Of a stretch of 64,000 bases of DNA, positions 35,266-44,081 are shown piece after piece; the first letter of the stretch is position 1; each line of letters starts with the position of its first letter. The stretch is from Simplicispira suum (GTDB taxonomy: Bacteria; Pseudomonadota; Gammaproteobacteria; Burkholderiales; Burkholderiaceae_C). The DNA is taken from positions 1,984,001-2,048,000 of the forward strand of contig NZ_CP027669.1 in assembly GCF_003008595.1 (NCBI RefSeq), given 5' to 3'. The notes beneath the pieces were generated by a model that was not told the origin of the DNA, searched no databases, and worked only from the letters and a program-made list of their open reading frames with translations. A program made the translations under genes and the position numbers.

Positions 35266-36473
35266 GGCGTGGTGCGAGTCTGCGTCGCGGCCGGCGGTTC
35301 CCCCAGGGCGCTGAGCGCCAGCCAGGCCAGCGCGCCCAACAGCGTGGTCAGCAGCAGCGCGGCAATACCCACGCGCTGCATCAGCGCGCCAAACACCACG
35401 GGCGCCAGGGCCTGGGCGATGCGTGCCGGCACCATCAGCACCCCCTGGCGCTCACCATAGCCTTGGGTGCCGAAATAGACGAGCGGCAGCGTGCCTTTGG
35501 CAATGGTCAGCACGCCATTGCCTGCGCCGTGCAGCAGCGTGAAGGCGAGCGCCGCCGGAGCACCCAGCAGCAGCAGCAAGACCGCCCCCACCGGGTGCGC
35601 CGCCGCTGCCAGCTTGGCGGCCAGCAGGGGATGGAGCCGGCGCAGCAGGCCGAAGTCGAGCAAGCGCCCTGCCACCTGTGCCGGGCCCACAAGCGAAGCC
35701 ACGGCCACGGCGTTGGGCAGTGCCAGGCCCGCCTCTTGCAGCAGCTGCGGCAAATGCGTAGCCAGGGCTGTGCTGCCAAACCAGGCCACGGCAAACACCA
35801 GCGACAGCAGCAGGGCAGTGCGCTTGGCACGCGGGGGAGCCGGCAGCGAGGGGAGGGTGCGCGCTGATGCCTCGTCCGACACCTTCGGGGAATGGGTTGG
35901 ATATGCCTTGGCGGGCGATTGCCGCGGCAGCCAGGCATGCAGCGGCAGGCCCACCAGCAAATGCAGCGCGGCCCATCCCAGGCAGGCGCCGCGCCAGCCC
36001 CAATGCACTTCCATCCAGGCACTCAGCGGCCACCCGAGTGTGCTGGCGAAGCCGCCCAGCAAGGTGATGCCGGTGATGCCGCCACGCGCGCCGAGGCCAT
36101 GCAGACCCACCAGCGCCGCAAACGCCGATTCGTACAGCCCGGCGCCCATGGCCAGGCCCAGCACGCTCCAGGCGGCGAACAGGCTCACCGGCCCTTGTGC
36201 GCCGGCCATGGCCAACAGACCGGCCGCAAACAGCAGGTTGCTCAGCAGCAGCACGCGGCGCCCGCCGTAGCGGTCCACGGCGCGGCCGGCCGCCGGACCC
36301 ACGACACCCGAGACGATCAGCGCCAGAGAAAACGCTGCGAACGCCCAGGCCAGCGGCAGGCCGGTGTCCTGCGCCATGGGTGCGGCCAGCAGGGCGGGCA
36401 GGTAGTACGACGAGGCATAGCCCAAAGTCTGGCCGCCGCCCAGCAGCAGCACATGGCGTGTCAGCGGGCGCAT
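35262..36473 (-). CDS. MFS transporter
   Basis: The 403-aa protein has 12 predicted TM helices. VDRYGGRRVLLLSNLLF after TM2 is the classic MFS loop motif. The mid-protein cytoplasmic loop (about residues 190-215) is Pro/Ser/Ala-rich and poorly conserved. The substrate cannot be told. It overlaps the downstream aminopeptidase gene by 4 bp and follows arsC by 21 bp, forming a leftward set arsC-MFS-aminopeptidase-PHA protein. An arsenic role for the carrier is not supported by sequence. Confidence 0.85.
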   Translation of the reverse strand: MRPLTRHVLLLGGGQTLGYASSYYLPALLAAPMAQDTGLPLAWAFAAFSLALIVSGVVGPAAGRAVDRYGGRRVLLLSNLLFAAGLLAMAGAQGPVSLFAAWSVLGLAMGAGLYESAFAALVGLHGLGARGGITGITLLGGFASTLGWPLSAWMEVHWGWRGACLGWAALHLLVGLPLHAWLPRQSPAKAYPTHSPKVSDEASARTLPSLPAPPRAKRTALLLSLVFAVAWFGSTALATHLPQLLQEAGLALPNAVAVASLVGPAQVAGRLLDFGLLRRLHPLLAAKLAAAAHPVGAVLLLLLGAPAALAFTLLHGAGNGVLTIAKGTLPLVYFGTQGYGERQGVLMVPARIAQALAPVVFGALMQRVGIAALLLTTLLGALAWLALSALGEPPAATQTRTTP

Positions 36474-36494
36474 CGCGTGCCTCGAAATGGGGCG

Positions 36495-36860
36495 TCAGGC
36501 AGCGGTGGGCGGCAGGATGTCGAGGACCGCATCCACCGGCCGCCCAAGGCGCGTGCCCCGTTCAGTGACGACGATGGGGCGTTCCAGCAGGCGGGGGTGG
36601 GCGGCGAGGGCGTCCAGCCGCTCGGCGTCCGTCACGCTCTCGCCGCCCAGGTTCAGCTCGTCGAACAAGGCCTCTTTGCGGCGCACGAAATCGCTCACCG
36701 GCCGGCCACTCGCGGCAATCAGGGACTGCAGCGTTGCGCGGTCCGGCGGTGTCTTGAGGTATTCAATGATCTGGGGCTCCACGCCGCGTTCACGCATCAG
36801 GGCCAGTGCGTTGCGCGAGGTGCTGCATTGGGGGTTGTGATAGATCGTGCACGGGCTCAT
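36495..36860 (-). CDS. arsC: Glutaredoxin-dependent arsenate reductase
   Basis: The 121-codon (about 120-aa) thioredoxin-fold protein carries catalytic Cys12 in NPQCSTSRN and the arginine-bearing segments LKTPPDRATL and RPIVVTERGTRLGRP, which match the oxyanion-binding residues of plasmid ArsC. It reduces arsenate to arsenite using glutaredoxin. No arsR or arsB is next to it, so stress-responsive or housekeeping use is possible. ATG 36860 is chosen over 36905 because it gives the family-standard N-terminus MSPCTIYHNP. Confidence 0.9.
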   Translation of the reverse strand: MSPCTIYHNPQCSTSRNALALMRERGVEPQIIEYLKTPPDRATLQSLIAASGRPVSDFVRRKEALFDELNLGGESVTDAERLDALAAHPRLLERPIVVTERGTRLGRPVDAVLDILPPTAA

Positions 36861-36994
36861 GGCGATAGGTACAAAAAATGGTGGACTGTGCTGGCTCCTT
36901 CGCACATGCGTGGAACTTCCGCAGATAGCTTACAGCCAGAAGCAGACACCACAAGCGTTCGTCCCGGCTTGACCTGTGCCGTACGGCTCTTACC

Positions 36995-38314
36995 ATGCAG
37001 GCCATGAAGCAATGGCTGAGCACCGTGGAGGAGCGGCTGGAGCGCTTGCCGGTAGCGCTGGCTTTGGAATGGCCAGGTGGGCAGCGGGCCGGCCCGCGCG
37101 ATGCACAGGTCTTGCTTCGGTTCGGCGGGCTGGGGCCGTTGGCGGCTTTGGCTGCGGGGCATCTGGGTGCCGTGGGCACGGCCATCGTCGAGGGAGATGT
37201 CCAGTTTGAAGGCAGTGCGCGCGATCTGATGCGAGCGGCCACGGGCTTTCTGACCACCGATCCAGCGCAAGCCGAAACCGGGGGCTGGCGCAGACTGCTT
37301 GCCTGGGTACGTTCGTTGCGGGTGCACTCACCCGAGCGCGACGCCCAGCAGGTGCAGTTTCACTACGATTTGTCGGATGACTTCTACGCGCTGTGGCTGG
37401 ACCCGCGCCGTGTCTATTCCTGCGCATACTTTCGCACGCCCGACATGGATCTGGCGGCCGCGCAGGAGGCCAAGCTGGACCACATTTGCCGCAAGCTGCG
37501 GCTGGCACCGGGCGAGCAATTCCTGGACATTGGGGCCGGCTGGGGCGCCCTGATGCTCTGGGCTGCGGAGCATTACGGCGTGCAGGCCACGGGCATCACG
37601 CTTTCGCGCCATCAGCACGCATTTGTGCAGGAGCGCATTGCCGAGCGCGGGCTGCAAAGGCAGGCCCGGATCGAGCTGTGCGATTACCGCCAGTTCGCTC
37701 CGGCGCAGCGCTTTGACAAGCTCGCTTCTGTGGGCATGCTCGAACATGTTGGGCGGGCGCAAATGCGGCGCTACTTTGAAACTGTCCACGCCCTGGTGCG
37801 CCCCGGCGCTCTGGTACTCAACCACGGCATTACGGCGGCGGCGGTGGGCAGTGCCCAGCTCGGTGCCGGCCTGGGGAAATTCATCGAGCGCTACATCTTT
37901 CCCGGCGGCGAACTGCTGCACGTGAGCCAGTTGCTGCAAGACACTGCAGCGGCAGGTCTGGAAATGGTAGATACCGAAAACCTGCGCCCGCACTACGCCC
38001 GCACGCTGTGGGCCTGGTCTGACGCACTGGAGCGCCAGCTAGGCGCCGCCCGTGCGGTGCTCAATGCACAGGTCGGATCTGAGCGCGGCGGGCGCGTCTT
38101 GCAGGCCTACCGCTTGTACCTTGCCGGCAGCGCTCTGGGTTTCGAGCAGGGCTGGATGGCCTTGCACCAGATGCTGTCGATTCGCCCGAACGGCGATCCA
38201 TCCTGCGGCCCGATTCGCGGGGCACAATCAGACTATCCCTTCACGCGCGACGCGCTTTATTCGAGGCCTGTTTCATGCTCTACAAATTCAAATCCCGCGC
38301 CACCGGAGACCTGA
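36995..38314 (+). CDS. Cyclopropane-fatty-acyl-phospholipid synthase-like methyltransferase
   Basis: The 439-aa protein has an N-terminal SCP2/CFA-type lipid-binding region (about residues 10-100) and a SAM domain with motif I FLDIGAGWGALM (residue about 176), QVQFHYDLSDDFYALWLD and GMLEHVG, all typical of CFA synthases. It would methylate or cyclopropanate unsaturated acyl chains at the membrane. The C-terminus runs 40 bp into the DUF1840 gene and the last 20 residues look unlike the family, so the natural end may have been extended by a late shift of the stop. The start could also be ATG 37004. Confidence 0.88.
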   Translation: MQAMKQWLSTVEERLERLPVALALEWPGGQRAGPRDAQVLLRFGGLGPLAALAAGHLGAVGTAIVEGDVQFEGSARDLMRAATGFLTTDPAQAETGGWRRLLAWVRSLRVHSPERDAQQVQFHYDLSDDFYALWLDPRRVYSCAYFRTPDMDLAAAQEAKLDHICRKLRLAPGEQFLDIGAGWGALMLWAAEHYGVQATGITLSRHQHAFVQERIAERGLQRQARIELCDYRQFAPAQRFDKLASVGMLEHVGRAQMRRYFETVHALVRPGALVLNHGITAAAVGSAQLGAGLGKFIERYIFPGGELLHVSQLLQDTAAAGLEMVDTENLRPHYARTLWAWSDALERQLGAARAVLNAQVGSERGGRVLQAYRLYLAGSALGFEQGWMALHQMLSIRPNGDPSCGPIRGAQSDYPFTRDALYSRPVSCSTNSNPAPPET

Positions 38315-38607
38315 TCCTGCTCAACGAGCAAGGTCGTCGCCTGCTGCAAATCATGGGCAAAGAGCCTACCGTCCAGGGCATCGTGACGGTGGCGCAGATT
38401 CCTGCTGCCATTGCGGCGATCGAGGCCGCCGTGGCGCAGGAGGAGCAGGCGATGCGCGGCGCCCCGCGTGCAGTCGACAGGGATGCCTCGCAGGAGCAGG
38501 ACGGCGCAGCGGCCGACCGCATCACCCTGCGCCAGCGCGCCACGCCGTTTGTCGACATGCTCAAACGCAGTGCCGCCGAAAACGCCGACGTGGTCTGGGG
38601 AACGTAG
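38275..38607 (+). CDS. DUF1840 family protein
   Basis: The 110-aa protein starts MLYKFKSRATGDLILL and contains a Glu-rich helix and the conserved late block LRQRATPFVDMLKRSAAE, matching DUF1840, a small Burkholderiales family of unknown function. It begins inside the end of the CFA-like gene in another frame. A structured repeat B element follows 7 bp after the stop. Confidence 0.9.
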   Translation: MLYKFKSRATGDLILLNEQGRRLLQIMGKEPTVQGIVTVAQIPAAIAAIEAAVAQEEQAMRGAPRAVDRDASQEQDGAAADRITLRQRATPFVDMLKRSAAENADVVWGT

Positions 38608-38614
38608 AGAATGC

Positions 38615-38795
38615 ATCCCCCTTGAGCGGTTTTTTGCTCCGAGCAGCCGCCAGAGGCGGCAGCCCTTCGGAGCCGTCCAAGCCTGCGCAGGCAGGCTTGG
38701 AGCCGCGGCTCTCAGCCCCTTCTCTCGAATCGCTGCGCGATTCGGGAAGGGGGACGACGCCAGCGCGGCGGGGCGGCCCTTGCGCGGCGTCTGCT
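38615..38795 (+). repeat. Structured 3'-end repeat B, copy 2 (extended)
   Basis: Stem 1 is CCCCTTC(38716)-CGAATCGC-TGC-GCGATTCG-GAAGGGG(38752). Stem 2 is GACGCC (38756-38761) with GGCGTC (38786-38791). Both stems use different bases from copies 1 and 3 but remain paired. Two further hairpins lie upstream within the element: GCCGCC/GGCGGC near 38646 and CCAAGCCTG/CAGGCTTGG near 38677-38700. It fills most of the 260-bp gap. Confidence 0.8.
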
Positions 38796-38867
38796 GGTTT
38801 CGGCCGTGTCGGTTGCAGAGGTCTGTGTGCGTCGCGAAGCCCTACATACCGAGTCTTTTAGTCGCCA

Positions 38868-40115
38868 TCAGCGATAGCTGCGCGCGTCTTCAATGACCTT
38901 GCCGTCATTGGGCAGGCTGCCGGGCGCCACCAGTTCGACTTCGCCGCGCAGCTTCGTGAGTTCGCGCACCGTGTCCTGCAGGCGCTCGGCCAGGCCAGAC
39001 GAGGTTTCGGTGGATTCGACGCGCAGCAGCATCTGGTCGTTGGCCATTTCACCGGTGACGACCAAGCGCGCGCGCAGCACCTGCGGAAAGCGTGCTGCGA
39101 TGGCCGCGATCTGTGCTGGGTGCACAAACATGCCGCGCACCTTGGTGGTCTGGTCGGCGCGGCCCATCCAGCCCTTGATGCGGGCGTTGGTCCGGCCGGT
39201 GGGGCAGGCGCCGGGCAGCACGGCGGAGAGGTCCCCGGTGCCAAAGCGGATCAGCGGATAGTCGGGGTTCAGCGTGGTCACCACCAGTTCGCCGACTTCG
39301 CCTTCGGGCACCGGGTCGCCGGTGCCGGGGCGAACGATTTCCACGATCACACCTTCGTCCAGCACCAAGCCCTCGCGCGCCTCGGTTTCATAGGCAATCA
39401 GCCCGAGGTCGGCGGTTCCGTAGCACTGGTAACCGGTGACGCCGCGCTCGGTGAACCAGTTGCGCAATGAGGGCGGGAAGGCCTCGGCCGAAAGCAGGGC
39501 TTTTTTCAAACTGGGCAGCGGCAATTGCAGTTCAGCGGACTTCTCCAGAATGAGCTTGAGAAAACTGGGCGTGCCGATGTAGCCGGCCGGCCGCATGTGC
39601 GCCATGGCCTGGGCTTGCTGCTCTGTCTGGCCGGTGCCACCGGGAAATACGGTGCAGCCCAGCGCCAGGGCGCCCGACTCCATCATCGACCCGGCGGGAA
39701 CAAAGTGGTAGGAAAAGCAGTTGTGCACCAGTTCGCCCGAGCGAAACCCCGCAGCGTGCAGCGCGCGCGCCATGCGCCAGTAGTCGGGCCGCGCGCCCTC
39801 GGGTTCGTACAGCGGGCCAGGGCTGGCAAAGACGCGGGGCATGGCAGTGCCAAACGCCTGCGTGGCAAAACCTCCGAACAGGTGCTGCGCGCGCTCGGCG
39901 CTTTGGCGTTCAAGCAATTCGTGTTTGCGCGTTACCGGCAGCCGCGCCAGCGCGGCGCGCGTGGTGATGCTGGCGGCATCGACCCCGGAAAGGATCTGGG
40001 CAAAGGCCGGGGCCTGGCTTTTTGCATGCGCCACCTGTCCCGGCAGTGCGGCGAACAGCGCGGCTTCGCGCTGCTGCGGACTGCGGATTTCCAGGGCGTC
40101 GTAGAACTTGTTCAT
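38868..40115 (-). CDS. PaaK-like phenylacetate/aryl-CoA ligase family protein
   Basis: The 415-aa adenylate-forming enzyme resembles PaaK: KKALLSAEAFPPSLRNWF, YGTADLGLIAYE (acyl-site/ATP motif), IRFGTGDLSAVLPG and a C-terminal KVRGMFVHPAQIAAI swivel region. It would activate an aromatic or short organic acid with CoA. It is the last gene of the leftward liv-type transport cluster, which suggests activation of the imported acid. The substrate cannot be fixed from sequence. Confidence 0.88.
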   Translation of the reverse strand: MNKFYDALEIRSPQQREAALFAALPGQVAHAKSQAPAFAQILSGVDAASITTRAALARLPVTRKHELLERQSAERAQHLFGGFATQAFGTAMPRVFASPGPLYEPEGARPDYWRMARALHAAGFRSGELVHNCFSYHFVPAGSMMESGALALGCTVFPGGTGQTEQQAQAMAHMRPAGYIGTPSFLKLILEKSAELQLPLPSLKKALLSAEAFPPSLRNWFTERGVTGYQCYGTADLGLIAYETEAREGLVLDEGVIVEIVRPGTGDPVPEGEVGELVVTTLNPDYPLIRFGTGDLSAVLPGACPTGRTNARIKGWMGRADQTTKVRGMFVHPAQIAAIAARFPQVLRARLVVTGEMANDQMLLRVESTETSSGLAERLQDTVRELTKLRGEVELVAPGSLPNDGKVIEDARSYR

Positions 40116-40144
40116 GCCGGGGTGTCCTGTGCGGTATTATCTGT

Positions 40145-40198
40145 GAAATTGGCCTCTAGCGCTTATCCCATAAGCGCAAGCAGCTATGAAATCAATAG
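40145..40198 (+). repeat. Dispersed palindromic repeat A, copy 6
   Basis: AAATTGGCCTCTAGCGCTTA, then TCCCATAAGCGCAAGCAGCT. The stem is GCGCTTAT/ATAAGCGC. It lies 30 bp upstream of the paaK-like start, in the gap after livF. Confidence 0.85.
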
Positions 40199-40239
40199 TA
40201 AAATTCTCGACCTTCGTTGTGCCACGCTTCGCCGCCCTC

Positions 40240-40341
40240 TTTGCTACTGGCGCGCCCCAAAACCAGCGCCACCGTGGATCCGGCTCCGGCGGGCCACCGG
40301 AGGCGTCGCCTGGGGGAAGGAGCGCAGCGACACAGGGGGAG
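40240..40341 (-). repeat. Repeat B-related element, divergent copy 4
   Basis: On the minus strand CCCCCTGTGTCGCTGCGCTC starts 4 bp after the livF stop. It keeps the C-rich entry, a CTCCGG/CCGGAG hairpin and an imperfect GCGACGCC/GGTGGCGC stem, but lacks the exact stem 1 of copies 1-3. It occupies the same position and orientation relative to the upstream gene. Confidence 0.5.
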
Positions 40342-40342
40342 C

Positions 40343-41152
40343 TTAAGCAAGCCAGCGCTTGCGCCGCTTGTAGCTCTTGACGTCCTTGAAACTCTTGCGC
40401 TCGCCGCCACCAACGCCGAGGTAGAACTCCTTGACGTCTTCGTTGTTGGCAAGTTCGCTGGCAATACCATCCATCACGACGCGGCCCGACTCCATGATGT
40501 AGCCATAGTCGGCGTACTTGAGCGCCATATTGGTGTTCTGCTCGGCCAGCAAGAACGTCACGCCTTCCTTGGCGTTGAGGTCTTTGACGATGTTGAAAAC
40601 TTCCTCGACGATTTGCGGCGCCAGGCCCATGGAGGGTTCATCAAGCAGCACCATGCTGGGGTTGGCCATGATGGCGCGACCGATAGCGCACATCTGCTGC
40701 TCGCCGCCCGAGGTGTAGGCCGCCTGCGAGCTGCGGCGCGTCTTCAGCCGGGGAAAGTAGTTGTAGACCTTTTCCAGGTTGGCGGCAATTTCGCCCTTGT
40801 CGCTGCGTGTGTAGGCGCCAGCCAGCAGGTTTTCCTCGATGGTCAGGTGGGCAAAGCAGTGGCGTCCCTCCATCACCTGCACCACGCCGCGCTTGACCAG
40901 ATCGGCAGGCGTGAGCTTCTCAATGCGCTCGCCGCGCAGCTCGATGGAGCCTTTGGTCACTTCGCCGCGCTCGCCCTCGAGCAGATTCGAGACAGCGCGC
41001 AGGGTCGTGGTTTTCCCCGCGCCATTGCCTCCGAGGATGGCCACGATGCCCCCTTCGGGCACCTGCAGCGAGACCCCTTTGAGCACCAGGATCACGTGGT
41101 TGTAGATGACCTCAATGCCGTTGACGTTGAGGACGATGTTTTTCGATTCCAT
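40343..41152 (-). CDS. livF: Branched-chain-type ABC transporter ATP-binding protein LivF
   Basis: The 269-aa ATPase has Walker A GGNGAGKTT (about residue 37), signature region TSGGEQQMCAIGRA and Walker B VLLDEPSMGLAP. It energises import with LivG. ATG 41152 is chosen, with AAAGG 9 nt upstream; a TTG at 41173 would add seven residues. The C-terminus carries a basic extension (KSYKRRKRWLA) beyond the usual LivF end. It is downstream of the binding protein gene in the same direction, 237 bp away across repeat B. Confidence 0.93.
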   Translation of the reverse strand: MESKNIVLNVNGIEVIYNHVILVLKGVSLQVPEGGIVAILGGNGAGKTTTLRAVSNLLEGERGEVTKGSIELRGERIEKLTPADLVKRGVVQVMEGRHCFAHLTIEENLLAGAYTRSDKGEIAANLEKVYNYFPRLKTRRSSQAAYTSGGEQQMCAIGRAIMANPSMVLLDEPSMGLAPQIVEEVFNIVKDLNAKEGVTFLLAEQNTNMALKYADYGYIMESGRVVMDGIASELANNEDVKEFYLGVGGGERKSFKDVKSYKRRKRWLA

Positions 41153-41280
41153 AGCTTTGACCTTTAGTGCCAATCGGGAGGGCTGATACCCGAAGGAGAC
41201 AACCCTCTCGGTTGGCGGCTGCAGTGCAGCCGACCTTCGACTTACTGTGAGCCTAAGCGCAGGGCGAGGCCCATGCCAGT

Positions 41281-41386
41281 GCCACCGCGCAAGGGCCGCC
41301 CCGCCGCGCTGGTGGCGTCCCCCTTCCGCAGCGCGCAGCGCTGCAAGAGAAGGGGGAAGCGGCGCAGCCGCTCAGGGGGTTGCTCT
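41281..41386 (-). repeat. Structured 3'-end repeat B, copy 3
   Basis: On the plus strand, stem 1 is CCCCCTTC (41319-41326), GCAGCGC-GCA-GCGCTGC (41328-41344), GAAGGGGG (41349-41356). Stem 2 is GCCACC (41281-41286) with GGTGGC (41311-41316). It begins, in gene direction, 4 bp after the binding protein stop. Confidence 0.8.
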
Positions 41387-41389
41387 TTA

Positions 41390-42718
41390 TTACGAGCTGC
41401 AATCAGCCGGATCGCGGCGCTTCATCTTCTTGTCGGCCAGATACTTGTCGCCAGCGGCCTTGACCATGGGCTTCAAGATCTGTTCGTCGGCCTGGTACCA
41501 ATCGGCACCGATGTTCCACTTGGCGCCGTCCCAGGTCTGGATGCGAGCCCAGCTCGACCCCATGTGGTCTGCGCAGCTGGTGGAAACCGGCCGCATGATG
41601 CCGCCAAAGCCCATGGAGTCGAGCTTTTTCTGGTCAAGGTTGAGGTTCTCAAGACCCCAGCGCACTTGCTCGCTGGTCATGACCGTGCCCTTGCCGAAGC
41701 GCTCCTGCGCGCGGCGTACAGCCTCAACACCCAGCATCTGGATCATCACGCCGCGCGTGTACAGCACCGAGCCGACTTCATCCTTGGGGCCGGTGCCCTG
41801 GCCCTTGTCGTGCACGTACTTCACGATGTCCTGGATGACCTTCTGGTCTTTGCCAGAGCCATTGAGCGCCAGCGCGTGGTATCCCTTGGCGCCCATGCCT
41901 ACGTCGCGCACGTCAGGCTCTGCACCGGCCCACCACACGCCATACATTTTGTCGCGTGGGTATCCCGTGGCTTGTGCTTCCTTGAGCGCAGTGGAGTTCA
42001 TCACGCCCCAGCCCCACAGCAGCACGTAGTCCGGCCGGCTTTGGCGCACTTGCAGCCACGTTGCCTTTTGCTCAACGCCAGGGGCGGTCACAGGCAGCAG
42101 CTGCAACTCGAAACCGTGCATCTTGGAACGCTCTTCCAGCAGAGGAATGGGCTCTTTTCCAAATGGGCTGTCGTGGTAGACGAGAGCGACTTTCTTGCCC
42201 TTGAGCTTGTCCATGCCGCCGAGCGATTTCCCGATGGCTTGCAGGATGATGTCGGCGCCAGTCCAGTAGCTGCCCATCATTTCAAAGTTCCACTTGAACG
42301 CCATGCCATCGGCCGACATCGAGAGCCCGTAGCCCACGGTCAGCAGTGGGATCTTGTCCACGGGCGCCTTTTCGGTCAGCGCGAAGGTGATGCCGGTCGA
42401 TTGCGGATCGATCAGGGTGACGCCAGGCCGAACCTTGAGGCGTTCGTAGCACTCCACGCCGCGGTCGGTGGCGTAGCCGGTTTCGCATTCCTCGAAGGTG
42501 AGCTTGACGCCATTGATGCCGCCGTCGCGGGCGTTGATCATCTTCAGGTAGTCCTGTTTGCCATTGGCCCAGGGCGTTCCATTGGGTGCATAAGGGCCGG
42601 TGCGGTAGGACAGCAGCGGGAAGAACTGCTCCTTGCCCTGGGCCAGCGCGCTGGTGGCCAGCGTGGCGGCGCCAGCGGCCACCACGGTGGCGGTGATCAA
42701 GAGTTTCGATAGCTTCAT
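41390..42718 (-). CDS. ABC transporter substrate-binding protein (branched-chain amino acid type)
   Basis: The 442-aa periplasmic protein has a signal peptide (LLITATVVAAGAATLATSALA, cleaved near residue 26) and a type I periplasmic-binding fold: GINGVKLTFEECETGY, ALVYHDSPFGKEP, VLLWGWGVMNSTALKEA. It is longer than LivK (about 370 aa) and belongs to the branch often found beside acyl-CoA ligases. The ligand is unknown; aromatic or dicarboxylic acids are plausible from the neighbours. It lies 40 bp after livM. Confidence 0.9.
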   Translation of the reverse strand: MKLSKLLITATVVAAGAATLATSALAQGKEQFFPLLSYRTGPYAPNGTPWANGKQDYLKMINARDGGINGVKLTFEECETGYATDRGVECYERLKVRPGVTLIDPQSTGITFALTEKAPVDKIPLLTVGYGLSMSADGMAFKWNFEMMGSYWTGADIILQAIGKSLGGMDKLKGKKVALVYHDSPFGKEPIPLLEERSKMHGFELQLLPVTAPGVEQKATWLQVRQSRPDYVLLWGWGVMNSTALKEAQATGYPRDKMYGVWWAGAEPDVRDVGMGAKGYHALALNGSGKDQKVIQDIVKYVHDKGQGTGPKDEVGSVLYTRGVMIQMLGVEAVRRAQERFGKGTVMTSEQVRWGLENLNLDQKKLDSMGFGGIMRPVSTSCADHMGSSWARIQTWDGAKWNIGADWYQADEQILKPMVKAAGDKYLADKKMKRRDPADCSS

Positions 42719-42758
42719 GGATGTCTCCTTTAATGAAAGTGTTGAAGCACGGGGGGAA

Positions 42759-43835
42759 TCAATGCGGGAACGGCCAGAGCCGGAGTTTTTGCTTGCCCAT
42801 GGACCACAGCTTGGCCAGGCCATGGGGCTCGACGATCAGGAACCAGACGATGAGGCCGCCAAAGGTCATGAGTTCGACGTGGGAGACCGTTGCGGTCGAC
42901 AGCTCTACCCCCACCAGGTCGCCCATGGCGGGCAACAGACGGCTGAGAACAATCGGCAAAATGACAATGAAGGCAGCGCCAAAGAAGCTCCCCATGATGG
43001 AGCCCAGGCCGCCGATGATCACCATGAACAACAAGCGAAAGGACACCTCTACGGAGAACGCCGCCGGCTCCCAGGACCCCAGGTGGACAAAGGCCCACAG
43101 GGCGCCGGCCACACCGATGATGAACGAGCTGACCGCAAACGCGCTGAGCTTGGCGTACATGGGGCGAATGCCAATCACTGCGGCCGCCACGTCCATGTCG
43201 CGAATGGCCATCCATTCGCGGCCAATGGCGCCGCGCACCAGGTTTTTGGCAAGCAGCGCGATAAGGGTCAGCAGGCTGAGGCAAAACAGGTAGCGCGCCA
43301 CGGGAGTGTCCAGGGCCATGCCCAGCACTTTGAGCTTGTTGACCGATACCTGCCCGGAAGGCGACTCGTTGGTTAGCCACGTGATACGCAGGAACATCCA
43401 GTCGCTGAAGAACTGTGCCGCCAGCGTCGCGACCGCGAGGTACAGGCCTTTGACGCGCAGGCTCGGGAGTCCGAACAGGATGCCGAAGAACATGGCGCAC
43501 AGGCCCCCGAGGATCAGCGCGGGAATCAAGGGCAGTCCGGGAATGCGGACGAAAAAGTTGTAGGCCCCATACGCCCCCACCGCCATGAACGCGCCCGAGC
43601 CAAGCGAGATCTGACCGCAGTACCCCACCAGGAGATTCACTCCCAGCGCCGCGAGCGACATGATGACGAAGGGAATGAGAATGGAGGTGTAGAAGTACTC
43701 GCTGGCAAAAAGCGGAATGGCAACGAAGGCCACGGCCAGCAGCAAGCCGATGGCAATGCGGTCTTGTGCAATCGGAAAGATCTGCTGGTCCGAGCGGTAG
43801 GTGGTCTTGAATTGGCCGTTTTCGCGGTAGAGCAT
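42759..43835 (-). CDS. livM: Branched-chain-type ABC transporter permease LivM
   Basis: The 358-aa inner-membrane permease has about ten TM helices and the LivM motifs GYCGQISLGSGAFMAVGAYG (residues about 84-103) and MVIIGGLGSIMGSFFGAAFI near residue 270. A basic C-terminal tail (SMGKQKLRLWPFPH) ends the protein. It pairs with LivH to form the channel. The start at 43835 follows a hairpin-rich gap after livH, unlike the tight spacing elsewhere in the cluster. Confidence 0.93.
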   Translation of the reverse strand: MLYRENGQFKTTYRSDQQIFPIAQDRIAIGLLLAVAFVAIPLFASEYFYTSILIPFVIMSLAALGVNLLVGYCGQISLGSGAFMAVGAYGAYNFFVRIPGLPLIPALILGGLCAMFFGILFGLPSLRVKGLYLAVATLAAQFFSDWMFLRITWLTNESPSGQVSVNKLKVLGMALDTPVARYLFCLSLLTLIALLAKNLVRGAIGREWMAIRDMDVAAAVIGIRPMYAKLSAFAVSSFIIGVAGALWAFVHLGSWEPAAFSVEVSFRLLFMVIIGGLGSIMGSFFGAAFIVILPIVLSRLLPAMGDLVGVELSTATVSHVELMTFGGLIVWFLIVEPHGLAKLWSMGKQKLRLWPFPH

Positions 43836-44081
43836 GGGGTGTTTCTCAATAATCTTTTAGCTACGACACGCTTCGCTTAACTTTGCTTCGCAAAGTAAGT
43901 CTTCGCTGAAAGGTCATCCTTCGCCTGCGGCGAAGAAGCCTTTGGCTTGATCGCGTACTTCATACGCGATCGATGATCTTTTGCACGGGGGCGCACCTGC
44001 GGTGCTGCGCGCGCACTGCGTGCTCGCGCTCAACGCGCTGCGCACGTTGCGCCTCCTTCGAAAAATAATTGATTGCGTATT
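43836..44081 (-). other. Hairpin-rich spacer between livH and livM (no gene)
   Basis: Four stem-loops lie in 225 bp: 43880-43896 (ACTTTGC/GCAAAGT), 43919-43935 (CTTCGCC/GGCGAAG), 43949-43971 (GATCGCGTA/TACGCGATC) and 44061-44103 (two 20-nt arms with one mismatch, TTC loop). The last hairpin reaches into livH: its right arm is the final coding bases of livH. The third hairpin repeats part of the fourth (GCGTAYTTCATACGCGATC). Confidence 0.75.

Noticed and set aside
43836..44081. Insertion-sequence remnant between livH and livM
   Set aside because: No transposase fragment or target duplication is visible; the hairpins are short and partly coded by livH itself.
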